Shown: positions 29,001 to 37,600 of the stretch, one piece after another
How the letters are laid out: the number at the start of each line of letters is the position of its first letter
How positions within the stretch are numbered: the first letter of the stretch is position 1
Source: Streptosporangium carneum
GTDB taxonomy: Bacteria > Actinomycetota > Actinomycetes > Streptosporangiales > Streptosporangiaceae
Assembly: GCF_027922005.1 (NCBI RefSeq)
Contig: NZ_BSEV01000002.1
Coordinates: 434,001 to 498,000, forward strand
Direction of reading: 5' to 3'
DNA length: 64,000 nucleotides
Program-made: the position numbers and the translations under genes
The notes under the pieces: model-generated
The model's database searches: none
Told to the model about the DNA's origin: nothing
Seen by the model: only the letters and a program-made list of their open reading frames with translations

Positions 29001-29266
29001 TCGCCGAGATCATTGTCGGACTCGTCCAGCTCGTCGGCCGGGCCCGTCGCGGCGGCACCCCCGGCGAGGTTCACCTCGTCGACGACGCCTTCTTCGACTC
29101 CCGCAGCAGGTCCGACCTGCCCACCCTCATCGGCCGTCTCAGGGAGCGCTGGACCGAGGACAGGCAGCTCGACCGGCTCCTGGCCCTGTACGGCCCCACT
29201 CTCCAGGCCTTCTTCGACTTCGCGGACCGTATGAACCGCATGACTTCCCCCGGAGAACCATCATGA
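26072..29266 (+). CDS. DinG/XPD-like FeS helicase of the pPIWI-RE island, 1064 aa
   Basis: The true start is ATG 26072, in a 4-bp overlap with the REase gene; the open frame extends much further upstream only as a shadow. Walker A is APTGFGKSV (~res 226). It is followed by four cysteines at ~315, 337, 353 and 358 (GCALS, PCRDL, CPWRSSC), spaced as the iron-sulphur cluster of XPD/DinG helicases, and then Walker B VIDELDQF (~416). A helicase C-terminal half carries LVATTSYDSVLT and APLAVVERGVNI (~820-890). The N-terminal ~200 residues match the pPIWI_RE_Z type of extension by context. Role: ATP-driven unwinding of the duplex or hybrid on which the PIWI protein acts (inferred from family). The stop is overlapped by the pPIWI start. 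Confidence 0.8.
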   Translation: MNTPARPLVISCAFALAEVFFGTADTGHAQFLLTGRVDVWPGYWELSEEDRQRAGDLLRHRSEDLANTEVFLKAVRELAPAGRLDGYRQDAETIRPIHGVPPRQHADRLLSDLARLRQSRVLKVARPGRYVAMLHGMRVNDATVSAEAAYNLTDLGDLAQMAPAVTDAPRLDAVEISLDELKKTAERIDDARGESHRLERLEAIFARLPERALLVRSGGIIQPLQAPTGFGKSVLLEVLGTMAPERGVRMALVVPSRAAALALTYQIETNLSLLEISGSCAPLVSPAKVMEDAERIARDDPGGFGTWAYDRLSYGCALSASAETEETVDGWKPGDEPCRDLHLNRLDGRRHACPWRSSCGKFRLMRDAVEADVIVTVHQTFTSGRMHIPLTTARGVSDQVPVEEFLLRHCQLIVIDELDQFQNSVIGKSARHLELAHGRRTTPIHRLDNEFRDVFGLVPPKVDGEIRAILSDLRLLSEQYIANLVKEWSPPVRVTRNHRRVDHWIVPRGHDAWITARLLGLDTEDRKVTPDEVEALQQLYAAPGTRPVPPLKPTGLDEGTAAEIWARITAALTAISDGCRTDTLMTHKVALSESLQSVLPGDRLRGDVVDRMIRRAHLEPLRRKLSELFYRTAHLRALGVESAETIADALGGFTAWEAMPASPLGRLFFAFKERYDKEQPRQTKLSVAAFGGDPHGYVRYLGEITARGHARVPRGVLGLSATSFLPGAPHHHVLADPAWVIPDTDPTGVTIHAARVFGSDQRAIRVSGVQGRQREINLGDVAEGLYRLKLSSHLRELARQRDERGEPGRDRVLVATTSYDSVLTIAEGMVRAGAPHGSLCLLARPKGEILIKDPRWHVLPSDRVERFPSTGADILIAPLAVVERGVNILDGRVSALGAIYMVVRPVPVLDEPEELLAHISHRLWADTRDEDRAFLDLLDPLDRMEERMRQAGRHFEEIVRSAQYFGSLPEWVQLGIVAEIIVGLVQLVGRARRGGTPGEVHLVDDAFFDSRSRSDLPTLIGRLRERWTEDRQLDRLLALYGPTLQAFFDFADRMNRMTSPGEPS

Positions 29267-31791
29267 TGACCACCGCCGCCTTCCGGCTTCCCCGCAATCT
29301 CCTGGGCGAGGTCTGGGTCTATCCTCTGCCGCCCACCCTCGGCACCGCCCTTGAGGAGCTCAACGGCAGATGGCGCCGGAACGGCAGGAACGGCGAGCAT
29401 GCCAGTGCTCCACGGGCCTCCCTCGCCACCGCGCTCTCCGCGGTGACCGGGCAGCCGGTGATCATCCTGCCCGACCCGCGCCCGGGCGTGGACGGTCCCT
29501 GGCTGATCACCACCGCCCCCATCGAGCCGTCCGCCCTGGCCGTCGCCACCCGCGTGTGGGAGCGGCTGGCCCGGGGCGGTCAAGACTCCAACGTCCTCGC
29601 CCCCGTGCTGGAGACGCTCGTCCCCCGTCGCATGAGCGTCGGCGGCGACGTCGAGCCGTCCGCACTGGGCCGTGTCACCGCGTCCAACTGGGTCTATCGA
29701 GTGCTCGGCTGGACGCTCGCCGAGCGCCTGGCCTCCCAGCCGATCGATTTCGACGGCCGGAAGGTGGAGTTCCGGCTCGACACCAGGGGCGACCTGATCG
29801 CCTGGGACGACGTGATCACCCTGCCGCTGCGCAACGGCACTGTGGCCCGCGGGATGATCAGAATTTCTCTGGGGATCAAGACTCTGCGGGGGATCGGCGA
29901 CCTGGTCTGCATCCCTCAGGTGAGTTTCAGCCGCCTGGTGGACAAGCTGCCCAAGGTGAAACAGGTGTGGATCGAACATGGGCGTTCCGCCGGAGGAACC
30001 GCCCTGCTCAAGCTCCCCGTCTCCGCCAGGAGGGCGGACGGCGGGTGGGAGCACTTCTTCCGGGACTACAGCGGCGCCATCGTGGAGGAGTGCGGCCTCT
30101 CGCCGATTCCCTGGGGTGAGACGGTCCTCACCGAGCACCCCGACCGGGTCCGTGCGAGCAGGAGCGTCAACTGGTCACACCCCTTGGGCACCGGTGTCGG
30201 GACCCGCGCCTACCTCCGTCTGATGGACCACGTGACCAAGGTGTTCGACGTCAAGCCGGTCGCCTACCTGCCAACGAAGATCAAGGTTCAGCACGACGAC
30301 GCCATCGACAAGGAGCGGATCAGCCCGGACTCCTTGGACGCCGCCGTCTCGTCTGCGGGATTCGAGAGGCTGCGCATCGTCCACCTCTCGGCCAGGTCGG
30401 CGATGCGGGAGCGGGTCCGCGGAGAGCTCGAGAAGTACGGACAGGAAGGCGCCGCCCGACTGCTGCCCGACGTGGGCCTCCCCCAACCCCTGACCCCGCG
30501 GACAGAGGTCGTGTCCTACGACGTCGCGCCGCTGCTCCAGCACGGCAGGACCGACAGGTCGGGACTGCTGGCCGCCGCCCCGCTGCTCGGACCGGAAGCT
30601 GGCACCCTGGTCCTGGCGGTAGTGGACACCGAGTACGAGAACGGCGGTGACCAGCCGGACGACGCCAAGCCGGTACTGCGGCAGGCACTCGCCAAGCTCG
30701 GCGTGACCTCGCAGTTCATCGCGTTTCCCCCCGGTTCGGACGGTTCCCTGCCCGCGGCCAAGAGGTCCGCGCCGGACGCCGAACCCGTCGACCAGATGGA
30801 CTACCCGCTCGTCGCGGCGATCAGGGACCTGTTGCGCGGGGGCGGTCTGACTGACGGCCGTCTCGCCCGAGCCGTCACTCTCACGCCGTTCCCACTGGAC
30901 CGGAGCGCCTGGCTCCTCGGCGTCCACGTGCGGATCCAGACCACCTCCAGGAAAACCAACGGCACGAACGGCCGCCCCCTGCTGGTGAGCGTCCTGGTCG
31001 CCGCGCACGCCCACACCGACCCTCTCCAGCCCTGGGATTTCAGGATCTACGTTCCCGGTCGAGGATGGCTTCGGCACGCGGCAGGCCTCAGCGTGTTCCA
31101 CGCAGGATCCATCGGCACCCCGATCGTCAACTACCAGGGGGCGTTCGCCGACCTGCGAGGGTTCGTCGACAGCGCGCTCAGCGAGCTGCCGGGAAACGAC
31201 CCGGTGGTGGTCATGACCAACGCCGAGGCCACCCGGCGAGTCTGGAGCGGGCTCACCGACACCCGGCTGGGCGAGGGAACCCTGCCCGGAGACAGCCTGC
31301 CCGCCTCCCGGGACATCGCCGTAGTACGCGTCGGCACCGAGGACGCCACCGTTCCCCGCCCTGTCAACCACACCGACGGCCGCCAGCCCGACAAGGATCC
31401 CGGCAAGCCGACCTCCCCCAGGAACAGGCTCTACGAGCTCGTCGGGGACGACGGCACCCACAGCTGGCTCCTCGGTCAGGCCTCCCGCACCTTCAACAGC
31501 GGTAGCAAGGGGCGTGTCGGTGCGGACTTCACCCGGTTCACCCTGCCTCCCAGCCGCCAGAAGGAGCAAGGCAACAACTGGCACGCCTTCACCGGCACCG
31601 AGTTCGTGGCGGCCAGATCGGGCCTCTTCGACGAGGAAACGGTCGTGGCCCTCACCGCGCGCCTGTGCGCTCAGCCCCTCTCCTGGGACAGCCGCACCCG
31701 CCAGCCCGTGCTCCTTCACATGGCCGACGCCGCCGACAGGACCCATCCGGGCTACCGGACCGAACAACAGGACGGCGAGACCTCCGAATGA
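29263..31791 (+). CDS. pPIWI-RE protein (prokaryotic PIWI with conserved R and E), 842 aa
   Basis: The start is ATG 29263 (MMTT), overlapping the helicase stop. The protein has a long N-terminal region (pPIWI_RE_X-like), a MID-like part around residues 445-520 (TLVLAVVD, VLRQALAKLGV) and a C-terminal RNase H-fold PIWI domain (~540-842). The end of the PIWI domain shows the family hallmark stretch NNWHAFTGTEFVAAR near residue 775. Known family: predicted guide-binding PIWI modules of mobile-element defence islands, encoded with a helicase and an REase as seen here. In the first PIWI strand I read WLLGVHVRI, where a canonical PIWI has a catalytic Asp, so nuclease activity is uncertain and cleavage may rest with the neighbouring nucleases. 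Confidence 0.82.
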   Translation: MMTTAAFRLPRNLLGEVWVYPLPPTLGTALEELNGRWRRNGRNGEHASAPRASLATALSAVTGQPVIILPDPRPGVDGPWLITTAPIEPSALAVATRVWERLARGGQDSNVLAPVLETLVPRRMSVGGDVEPSALGRVTASNWVYRVLGWTLAERLASQPIDFDGRKVEFRLDTRGDLIAWDDVITLPLRNGTVARGMIRISLGIKTLRGIGDLVCIPQVSFSRLVDKLPKVKQVWIEHGRSAGGTALLKLPVSARRADGGWEHFFRDYSGAIVEECGLSPIPWGETVLTEHPDRVRASRSVNWSHPLGTGVGTRAYLRLMDHVTKVFDVKPVAYLPTKIKVQHDDAIDKERISPDSLDAAVSSAGFERLRIVHLSARSAMRERVRGELEKYGQEGAARLLPDVGLPQPLTPRTEVVSYDVAPLLQHGRTDRSGLLAAAPLLGPEAGTLVLAVVDTEYENGGDQPDDAKPVLRQALAKLGVTSQFIAFPPGSDGSLPAAKRSAPDAEPVDQMDYPLVAAIRDLLRGGGLTDGRLARAVTLTPFPLDRSAWLLGVHVRIQTTSRKTNGTNGRPLLVSVLVAAHAHTDPLQPWDFRIYVPGRGWLRHAAGLSVFHAGSIGTPIVNYQGAFADLRGFVDSALSELPGNDPVVVMTNAEATRRVWSGLTDTRLGEGTLPGDSLPASRDIAVVRVGTEDATVPRPVNHTDGRQPDKDPGKPTSPRNRLYELVGDDGTHSWLLGQASRTFNSGSKGRVGADFTRFTLPPSRQKEQGNNWHAFTGTEFVAARSGLFDEETVVALTARLCAQPLSWDSRTRQPVLLHMADAADRTHPGYRTEQQDGETSE

Positions 31792-31918
31792 TCCTCTCAG
31801 CGCATCCCTTCGCCTCGGGAACCGGTGAAAGCACTCCGAGGTGCCAATCCATACAGATCATCCAGGACACCGCGTCGTCTTCCCGCTTCGGAGCGGCTAC
31901 CTCAGGCAAAATGGCACA

Positions 31919-33469
31919 GTGATCGACCCGTCACAGGCAAATCACCGGAGTTCCCACCCCTTCGCCCATTTGAGCGCGCCGAACGCCCCCCTCTACCGCC
32001 AGGTGCTACGCGCGTTCGCGCGGGCGAAAGAACGCTTCGTCGTGCACCTGCGGCCCGAGGACGTCGCGGCCGAGTTGAAAAGGGACAGCGACGAACAACT
32101 CGCGCAGGCACTGGAGAAGCTTGTCGAATGGGGGAATCTGCGGGCCGACGCCGACACCGGCAGGGTCACCTCCGTCGAGGACTTCCACCGCAAGCGGTTC
32201 CTGTTCCAGCTCACCGCCGCAGGACACGCCGCTGAGCAGGCCATCGCCTTCTACGAGGAGGCGATCGGTCGGCGCGGCGCGCTCCAATCGGTGGCGCTGG
32301 GCGACATCGCCGGCCAGCTGCAGGCCTTGCGCGGGCTCGCCAAGCAGGCAGACCCCGACCCCGTCAAGGTCCACCTCCTGCTGCTTTCCCTGGCCGAGCG
32401 GTTCTCCTCACTGGCCGACAACGCCCAGGCGTTCATGGCCTCGCTGCGCCGTGCGATCGATTTCTCCGACGGAGACGTCGAGGGGTTCGTCGCCTACAAG
32501 GAACGGCTGATCGACTACATCAACCGCTTCATCGCCGACCTGGCCAACTCCGGAGCCCGGATCGCCGTGCTCCTGACCGAGCTGGAAGCCCACGGCCACG
32601 ACAGGCTGCTGCGGCTGGCCGCCCGGCGCGAGGCTGCAGACGCCGTACCCGAGGGGACGGACGAGGCCGAGGCATACGGCAGAGCCGAGGCGACGGCCCA
32701 CGCCTCCTGGGAGAACCGCTGGCATGGACTCAAAGAGTGGTTCGTCTCCCGTGACGCGGGCCGCCCGTCCCAAGCCCGTCTCCTGCGTCAGTCCGCGGTG
32801 ACGGCCATCAAGCAACTCCTCGACGCCGTCGGTCTGCTCAACGAGCGGCGTTCCGGCCGTTCTGACCGCTCGGCCGACTTCCGTGCCCTAGCCCGCTGGT
32901 TCGCCGAAGCACCGGACGAGCAGGCGATGCACCGCCTCTGGCGGGCGGCTTTCGGGTTGTCGCCCGCGCGGCATCTCACGGTCACCGCCGAGACGCTGTC
33001 AGTTTGGAAGGAGGGGGATGTCGCTCCCGGCACGTCATGGCGTGACGCCCCGCCGATCCGGATCTCCCCCCAGCTGCGCATGACCGGCTCTTATGAGCGC
33101 CGGGGCAAGCCGACCAGGATCCAGGACCGTTCCCAGGCTCGCAGACTTCTTCTGGAGCACGCCGAGCGGGAGGCTCTCGAGACGGCCGCCGCGCGGGCCC
33201 AGCTGCGCACCGACGGCCCGACGCTCCTGTCCGAGCTGGACGTCCTCGACCCTCGGGCGTTCCGACTCTTCCTCGCGTTGATCGGCGACGCCCTGGCCGC
33301 CCGGCTTCCAGGGGAGACCGGGGCGAAGGTGGTGAGCGGCGACGGTTCGCTGGAGATACGGCTCTCACCGGTGCCCGATGGAGGGCAGGTCGAGATCCGC
33401 ACCGTCGACGGGGTGCTCACCGGGCCCGAGCACCTCATCGAGATCACCGACCTGATGGATGTCTCGTGA
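31919..33469 (+). CDS. jetA: JetA, type III Wadjet (TIGR02677/DUF2397), 516 aa
   Basis: I prefer GTG 31919; the frame opens at GTG 31841, but the 26 extra codons are rich in A/T third positions, unlike the rest. The N-terminus PFAHLSAPNAPLYRQVLR followed by a winged-helix-like segment (FVVHLRPEDVAAEL) is characteristic of the TIGR02677 family, and the remainder is helical. In Wadjet, JetA is the kleisin-like subunit that bridges the SMC-type JetC; the complex extrudes loops on small circular DNA and the JetD nuclease cuts it, excluding plasmids. Operon: jetA-jetB-jetC-jetD, each pair overlapping by 4 bp. It starts 127 bases after the pPIWI gene, so it may share that transcript. Confidence 0.88.
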   Translation: MIDPSQANHRSSHPFAHLSAPNAPLYRQVLRAFARAKERFVVHLRPEDVAAELKRDSDEQLAQALEKLVEWGNLRADADTGRVTSVEDFHRKRFLFQLTAAGHAAEQAIAFYEEAIGRRGALQSVALGDIAGQLQALRGLAKQADPDPVKVHLLLLSLAERFSSLADNAQAFMASLRRAIDFSDGDVEGFVAYKERLIDYINRFIADLANSGARIAVLLTELEAHGHDRLLRLAARREAADAVPEGTDEAEAYGRAEATAHASWENRWHGLKEWFVSRDAGRPSQARLLRQSAVTAIKQLLDAVGLLNERRSGRSDRSADFRALARWFAEAPDEQAMHRLWRAAFGLSPARHLTVTAETLSVWKEGDVAPGTSWRDAPPIRISPQLRMTGSYERRGKPTRIQDRSQARRLLLEHAEREALETAAARAQLRTDGPTLLSELDVLDPRAFRLFLALIGDALAARLPGETGAKVVSGDGSLEIRLSPVPDGGQVEIRTVDGVLTGPEHLIEITDLMDVS

Positions 33470-34617
33470 CCCCCGCGGAGGAGGCCGCCCGGCGTCGGGC
33501 CGCGCTCCGCGCCCTACTGGCGAAACCGCTACTCACCGTCGGGCACGATGCCGACAAACTCGCGCTTGTCCGGCAGTACGCGGCCGAGCTGCGCGACTGG
33601 CTCACCCGAGAGACCGGCTGGCGGCTGCTGGCCGACGCGGAGACCGCCAGGTTGTTCAAGACCGTCCCGGACGGCGACGACGCCACCCGTCCGGCTCGAG
33701 GCCGGGCCAGGGAGCCGTTCGGCCGCCACCGTTACGTCGTCCTCTGCCTGGCGCTGGCCGTACTGGAACGGGCAGACGCGCAGACCACGCTTGGCCAGCT
33801 CGCCGAGGGAGTGCTGAACGCGACGGCCGAACCGGAGCTTGACTTCGCCTTCACCCTGGACAGCCGGACGGAGCGGGCCGACCTTGTGGCGGTGGTGCGC
33901 ATGCTGCTCGACTGGGGAGTGCTGCGCAGGGTCGCCGGTGACGAGGACGCCTACCTGTCGGCCAGCGGAGACGTCCTGTACGACATACGCAGGCACGTCC
34001 TGGCCGCGCTCCTGGTCACAGCGCGCGGACCGTCCACGATCGACGCCCTCTCCTTCGAGGAACGTATGGCCCAGCTCGTCGCGGAGCCCGTCGCCGACAC
34101 CGAGAGCCTGCGCAACCAGGCGGTGCGCCGACGACTCACCCGCAAGCTCCTGGAGGACCCCGTCGTCTACTACGACGACTTGGACGAGGCCGAGCGCGCC
34201 TACCTCACCTCCCAGCGTCACGCGGTCATTCGCAGGGTCGAGGAGGCCACCGGGTTGGTCGCCGAGATCCGCGCCGAGGGGATCGCGATGGTCGACCCCG
34301 ACGACGAACTGACCGATGTGCGCATGCCCGAGCAACGCACTGACGGGCACGTCACGCTGCTGGTGGCCGAGCATCTGTCCGCTCGCGACGAGGTCACTCC
34401 GGAGGAGCTGCGCGTCTTCGTACGACAAGCTGCCGCGGCGCACGTCTCCTTCTGGCGCAAGGGCGTGACCGAACCCGGCGCCGAGGACGAGCTTCTCGCC
34501 GTAGCCCTGGAGAAACTGACCGCCCTGCGCCTGGTCGAGATCCGCGGGGAGCGCGTCCACGGCCTGCCCGCCATCGCCCGCTACGCCCTCGACACCCCCG
34601 TCATCCGAGGACAGTGA
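33466..34617 (+). CDS. jetB: JetB, type III Wadjet (TIGR02678/DUF2398), 383 aa
   Basis: GTG start in a GTGA overlap with jetA. The protein is helical with winged-helix character, including EEAARRRAALRALLAKPLLT at the N-terminus, FGRHRYVVLCLALAVLERAD near residue 85 and a conserved DEAERAYLTSQR segment (~245), all typical of TIGR02678 proteins. In the Wadjet complex JetB corresponds to the MukE-like (KITE) subunit that pairs with the kleisin JetA. The type III assignment rests on the pairing of the TIGR02677, 02678, 02680 and 02679 families in this order. The stop is overlapped by jetC. Confidence 0.88.
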   Translation: MTPAEEAARRRAALRALLAKPLLTVGHDADKLALVRQYAAELRDWLTRETGWRLLADAETARLFKTVPDGDDATRPARGRAREPFGRHRYVVLCLALAVLERADAQTTLGQLAEGVLNATAEPELDFAFTLDSRTERADLVAVVRMLLDWGVLRRVAGDEDAYLSASGDVLYDIRRHVLAALLVTARGPSTIDALSFEERMAQLVAEPVADTESLRNQAVRRRLTRKLLEDPVVYYDDLDEAERAYLTSQRHAVIRRVEEATGLVAEIRAEGIAMVDPDDELTDVRMPEQRTDGHVTLLVAEHLSARDEVTPEELRVFVRQAAAAHVSFWRKGVTEPGAEDELLAVALEKLTALRLVEIRGERVHGLPAIARYALDTPVIRGQ

Positions 34618-37600
34618 TGCTCCCGACCCCCACCTCCGAACGCTGGAAGCCCTTGCGAGCCGGGCTCGTCGACATGTTCCACTACGACGTGGAGGAGTTC
34701 CACTTCCACGACGGACGACTGCTGCTGCGCGGCAACAACGGCACCGGCAAGTCCAAGGTGCTTGCCCTAACCCTGCCGTTCCTGCTCGACGGTGAGCTGG
34801 CCCCGCATCGGGTCGAACCCGACGGTGACCGTCAGAAACGGATGGAGTGGAACCTGTTGCTGGGCGGCAGGCATCCACATCCCGAACGGCTCGGCTACAC
34901 GTGGATGGAGTTCGGCCGCCGTGCGGCCGACGGAGGCGTGGAGTTCCGGACCGTCGGGTGCGGCCTGAAGGCGGTCAAGGACAAGGGCATCGTCAAGCAC
35001 TGGTTCTTCGTCACCGGCCAGCGGATCGGTGACGGGCTGGAACTGACGTCCCCTGCCGGGGTCGCGCTCACCCGCGAGAAGCTGCGGGAAGCCGTCAACG
35101 GGCGCGGCATGCTCTACGAGCGGGCCTCCGACTACCGCAGAGCCGTGGACGAGGCCCTGTTCGGCCTGGGCGAGCACCGCTACGAGGCCCTGGTCAACCT
35201 GCTCATCCAGCTTCGCCAGCCGCAGCTGTCGAAGAAGCCCGACGAGAGAATGCTTTCGCGTGCCCTCACCGAGGCGCTGCCGCCGATGAGCTCCGTCCTG
35301 ATCGCCACGGTGGCCGAGGCGTTCCGTGGGCTCGACGAGGAGCGTGAGACGCTGCGGGCGCTGGAGGAGACCCGTAAGGCCGCCTCAGAATTCCTCGACC
35401 ACTACCGGCGATACGCCAGGGTCGCCGCCAAACGCAAGGCCGCGGCGCCCCGCCTGACCCACAGCCGCTACGAGCATCTTGGGCGTGACCTCCTCGATGC
35501 CGAGGCTCGCCACACCGAGGCCCAGGCGGAGCTGGAGGCGGCGCAGAAGCAGCTCACCGAGCTGGCGGCGACTCGGGTCCGCCTGGAGGCTCGCGGGCAG
35601 GCGCTCCGGCAGAGCCCTGAGATGCGTGACGCCGAACGGATCAAGCAGGTCGGCGAGGAGGCCGAGCGGCAGACCCGACACGCGCGTTCCAAGGACAAGG
35701 ACCGGGACGGCCTGGCGACGGAGGTCACCCGCCGTCAGCGTCGGGCGGACACCGCCAAGGAGAAGGCCGACCAGGCCGCGGGTGACTGGGACGCCGCACG
35801 GAGCGAGGCGAGCACCGCGGCGCGGCGGGCCGGATGCGAACACGCTCACCTGGAGATCACCACCCGGTGGGAGAGGAATCCGGCTGCCTCTCACCGGGAC
35901 GCCGAATCCCTGGTCGACCGGCGATCGCAGGCAGTGGCCGAGCTCGACCGGCTGCTTTCGGCCGTGGAGCGAGCCCAGGCACGGTTCGAGGCCGCCCGCG
36001 CGGAGGTGGACCGCCTGACCGGTGAGATCCAGGCCGCCGGCGAGCGGATCGCCACCGCCGAGACGACTGTCCGGCGGCAGGCGGCCGGCCTTGCCGACGC
36101 CTACATCTCCTACCTCGCCGACGTGGTGGAGCTGCGGATCGACGACCCGGACGAGCTCCTGACCGCCCTCGAGTCGTGGGCCGAGACGACCGAGGGCCAG
36201 AACCCAGCGGCATCGGCCGTTGACGACGCGGCACGGGCCGCCACGGCCGAACTCAGCCGCGGGGAGGCCGAACTCGGTGCCGAACTGCGCGAGCGGCGAC
36301 AGCAAGCCGTGGCCGTCCAGGAGGAGATGGCGCGGCTGGAGGCAGGCGGTCACGACGCCCCGCCTGCCCCGTACACGCGCCCTCCCGGGGTACGCGACGG
36401 CCGCCCGGGAGCGCCGCTGTGGAAGGTGGTCGACTTCACCGAGGCCGTCTCCGAAGACCACCGCGCCGCCCTGGAAGCGGCGCTGGAGGCCTCGGGAATC
36501 CTGGACGCCTGGGTGACTCCCGAGGGGGCTCTCCTCGCGGTGGACGACACGGCCGTCCTCACCGGCTCCCCCATCGTCGGCCCCAGCCTCTCCACCGTGC
36601 TGCGTCCGGCCGTCGACCGCGCGGATCCCTGGACGGCCGCGCTGCCGGACTCCGCCGTCCATGCCGTCCTCGCCGGGATCGGACTCGGGCCGGGCGCGGC
36701 GACCTGGGTCGCAGTGGACGGGCGCTGGGCCAACGGCGTACTCGGTGGTTCCTGGCGCAAACAGAGTGCCGTTCACATCGGTGAAGGAGCGAGATGGGCC
36801 GCCCGGCGGGCCCGGCTGGCGGCTCTCGCCACGGAGCTGGACCAGGTGCGCGGGGCACTCGCGGAGCTGGACGAGAAGCTGAGGGCGCTCGCCGTACGGC
36901 AGGTAACCCTCGCGGCCGAGCACCGCGCGCTGCCGTCCGACGCCCCACTGCGTGAGGCGCACTTCAAGCTGTCCACCGAACACGGGCGCAGACGCGAGCT
37001 CGACGCCAACCGCACCACCGCCGTCCAGACCGTGGCCACTCGACGGGGTGAGGTGACCGAGGCTCAGGAACGGGCGGCGGAGTTCGCCGATGATGTCGGG
37101 CTGCCATCGGACAGGGACAGGCTCGCCGAGGTCCGGAACGGCGTGTCGGACTACCGGCTGGCCCTGGCCGGACTCTGGCCCGCGGGCAAGGCGCTGCTCG
37201 CCGCCCGCCAGGCGGCGGAGGAAACAGCGGAGGAGCTGTCACTGGCCCACGAACGGCACACCGAGGCCACCGAGAACGCGGCGGAGGCGCGTGCACAGGC
37301 GGAGGCCGCGACGGAGGCTCACCGGGCGCTGGTGGAGACCGCCGGAGCCGCCGTCGAGGAGCTCTACCGCCGTCTTAATGAGGTACGGCGGGCGCTGGAG
37401 GAGCGGGACGCCGCCGAACGGGCCACCCGCGAACAGGAACGGGCCACGCTGATCAAACGCGGCAAGGCCGAGGGCGAACGCGACACCCTGCGCGGCGAGA
37501 TCGGACAGGCCGAACGGCTTCGCGACGCGGCCGTCGCCGAGTTCCGCTCGTTCGCCGCCACCGGCCTGCTCGGCATCGCCCTGCCCACACTGGAGATCCC

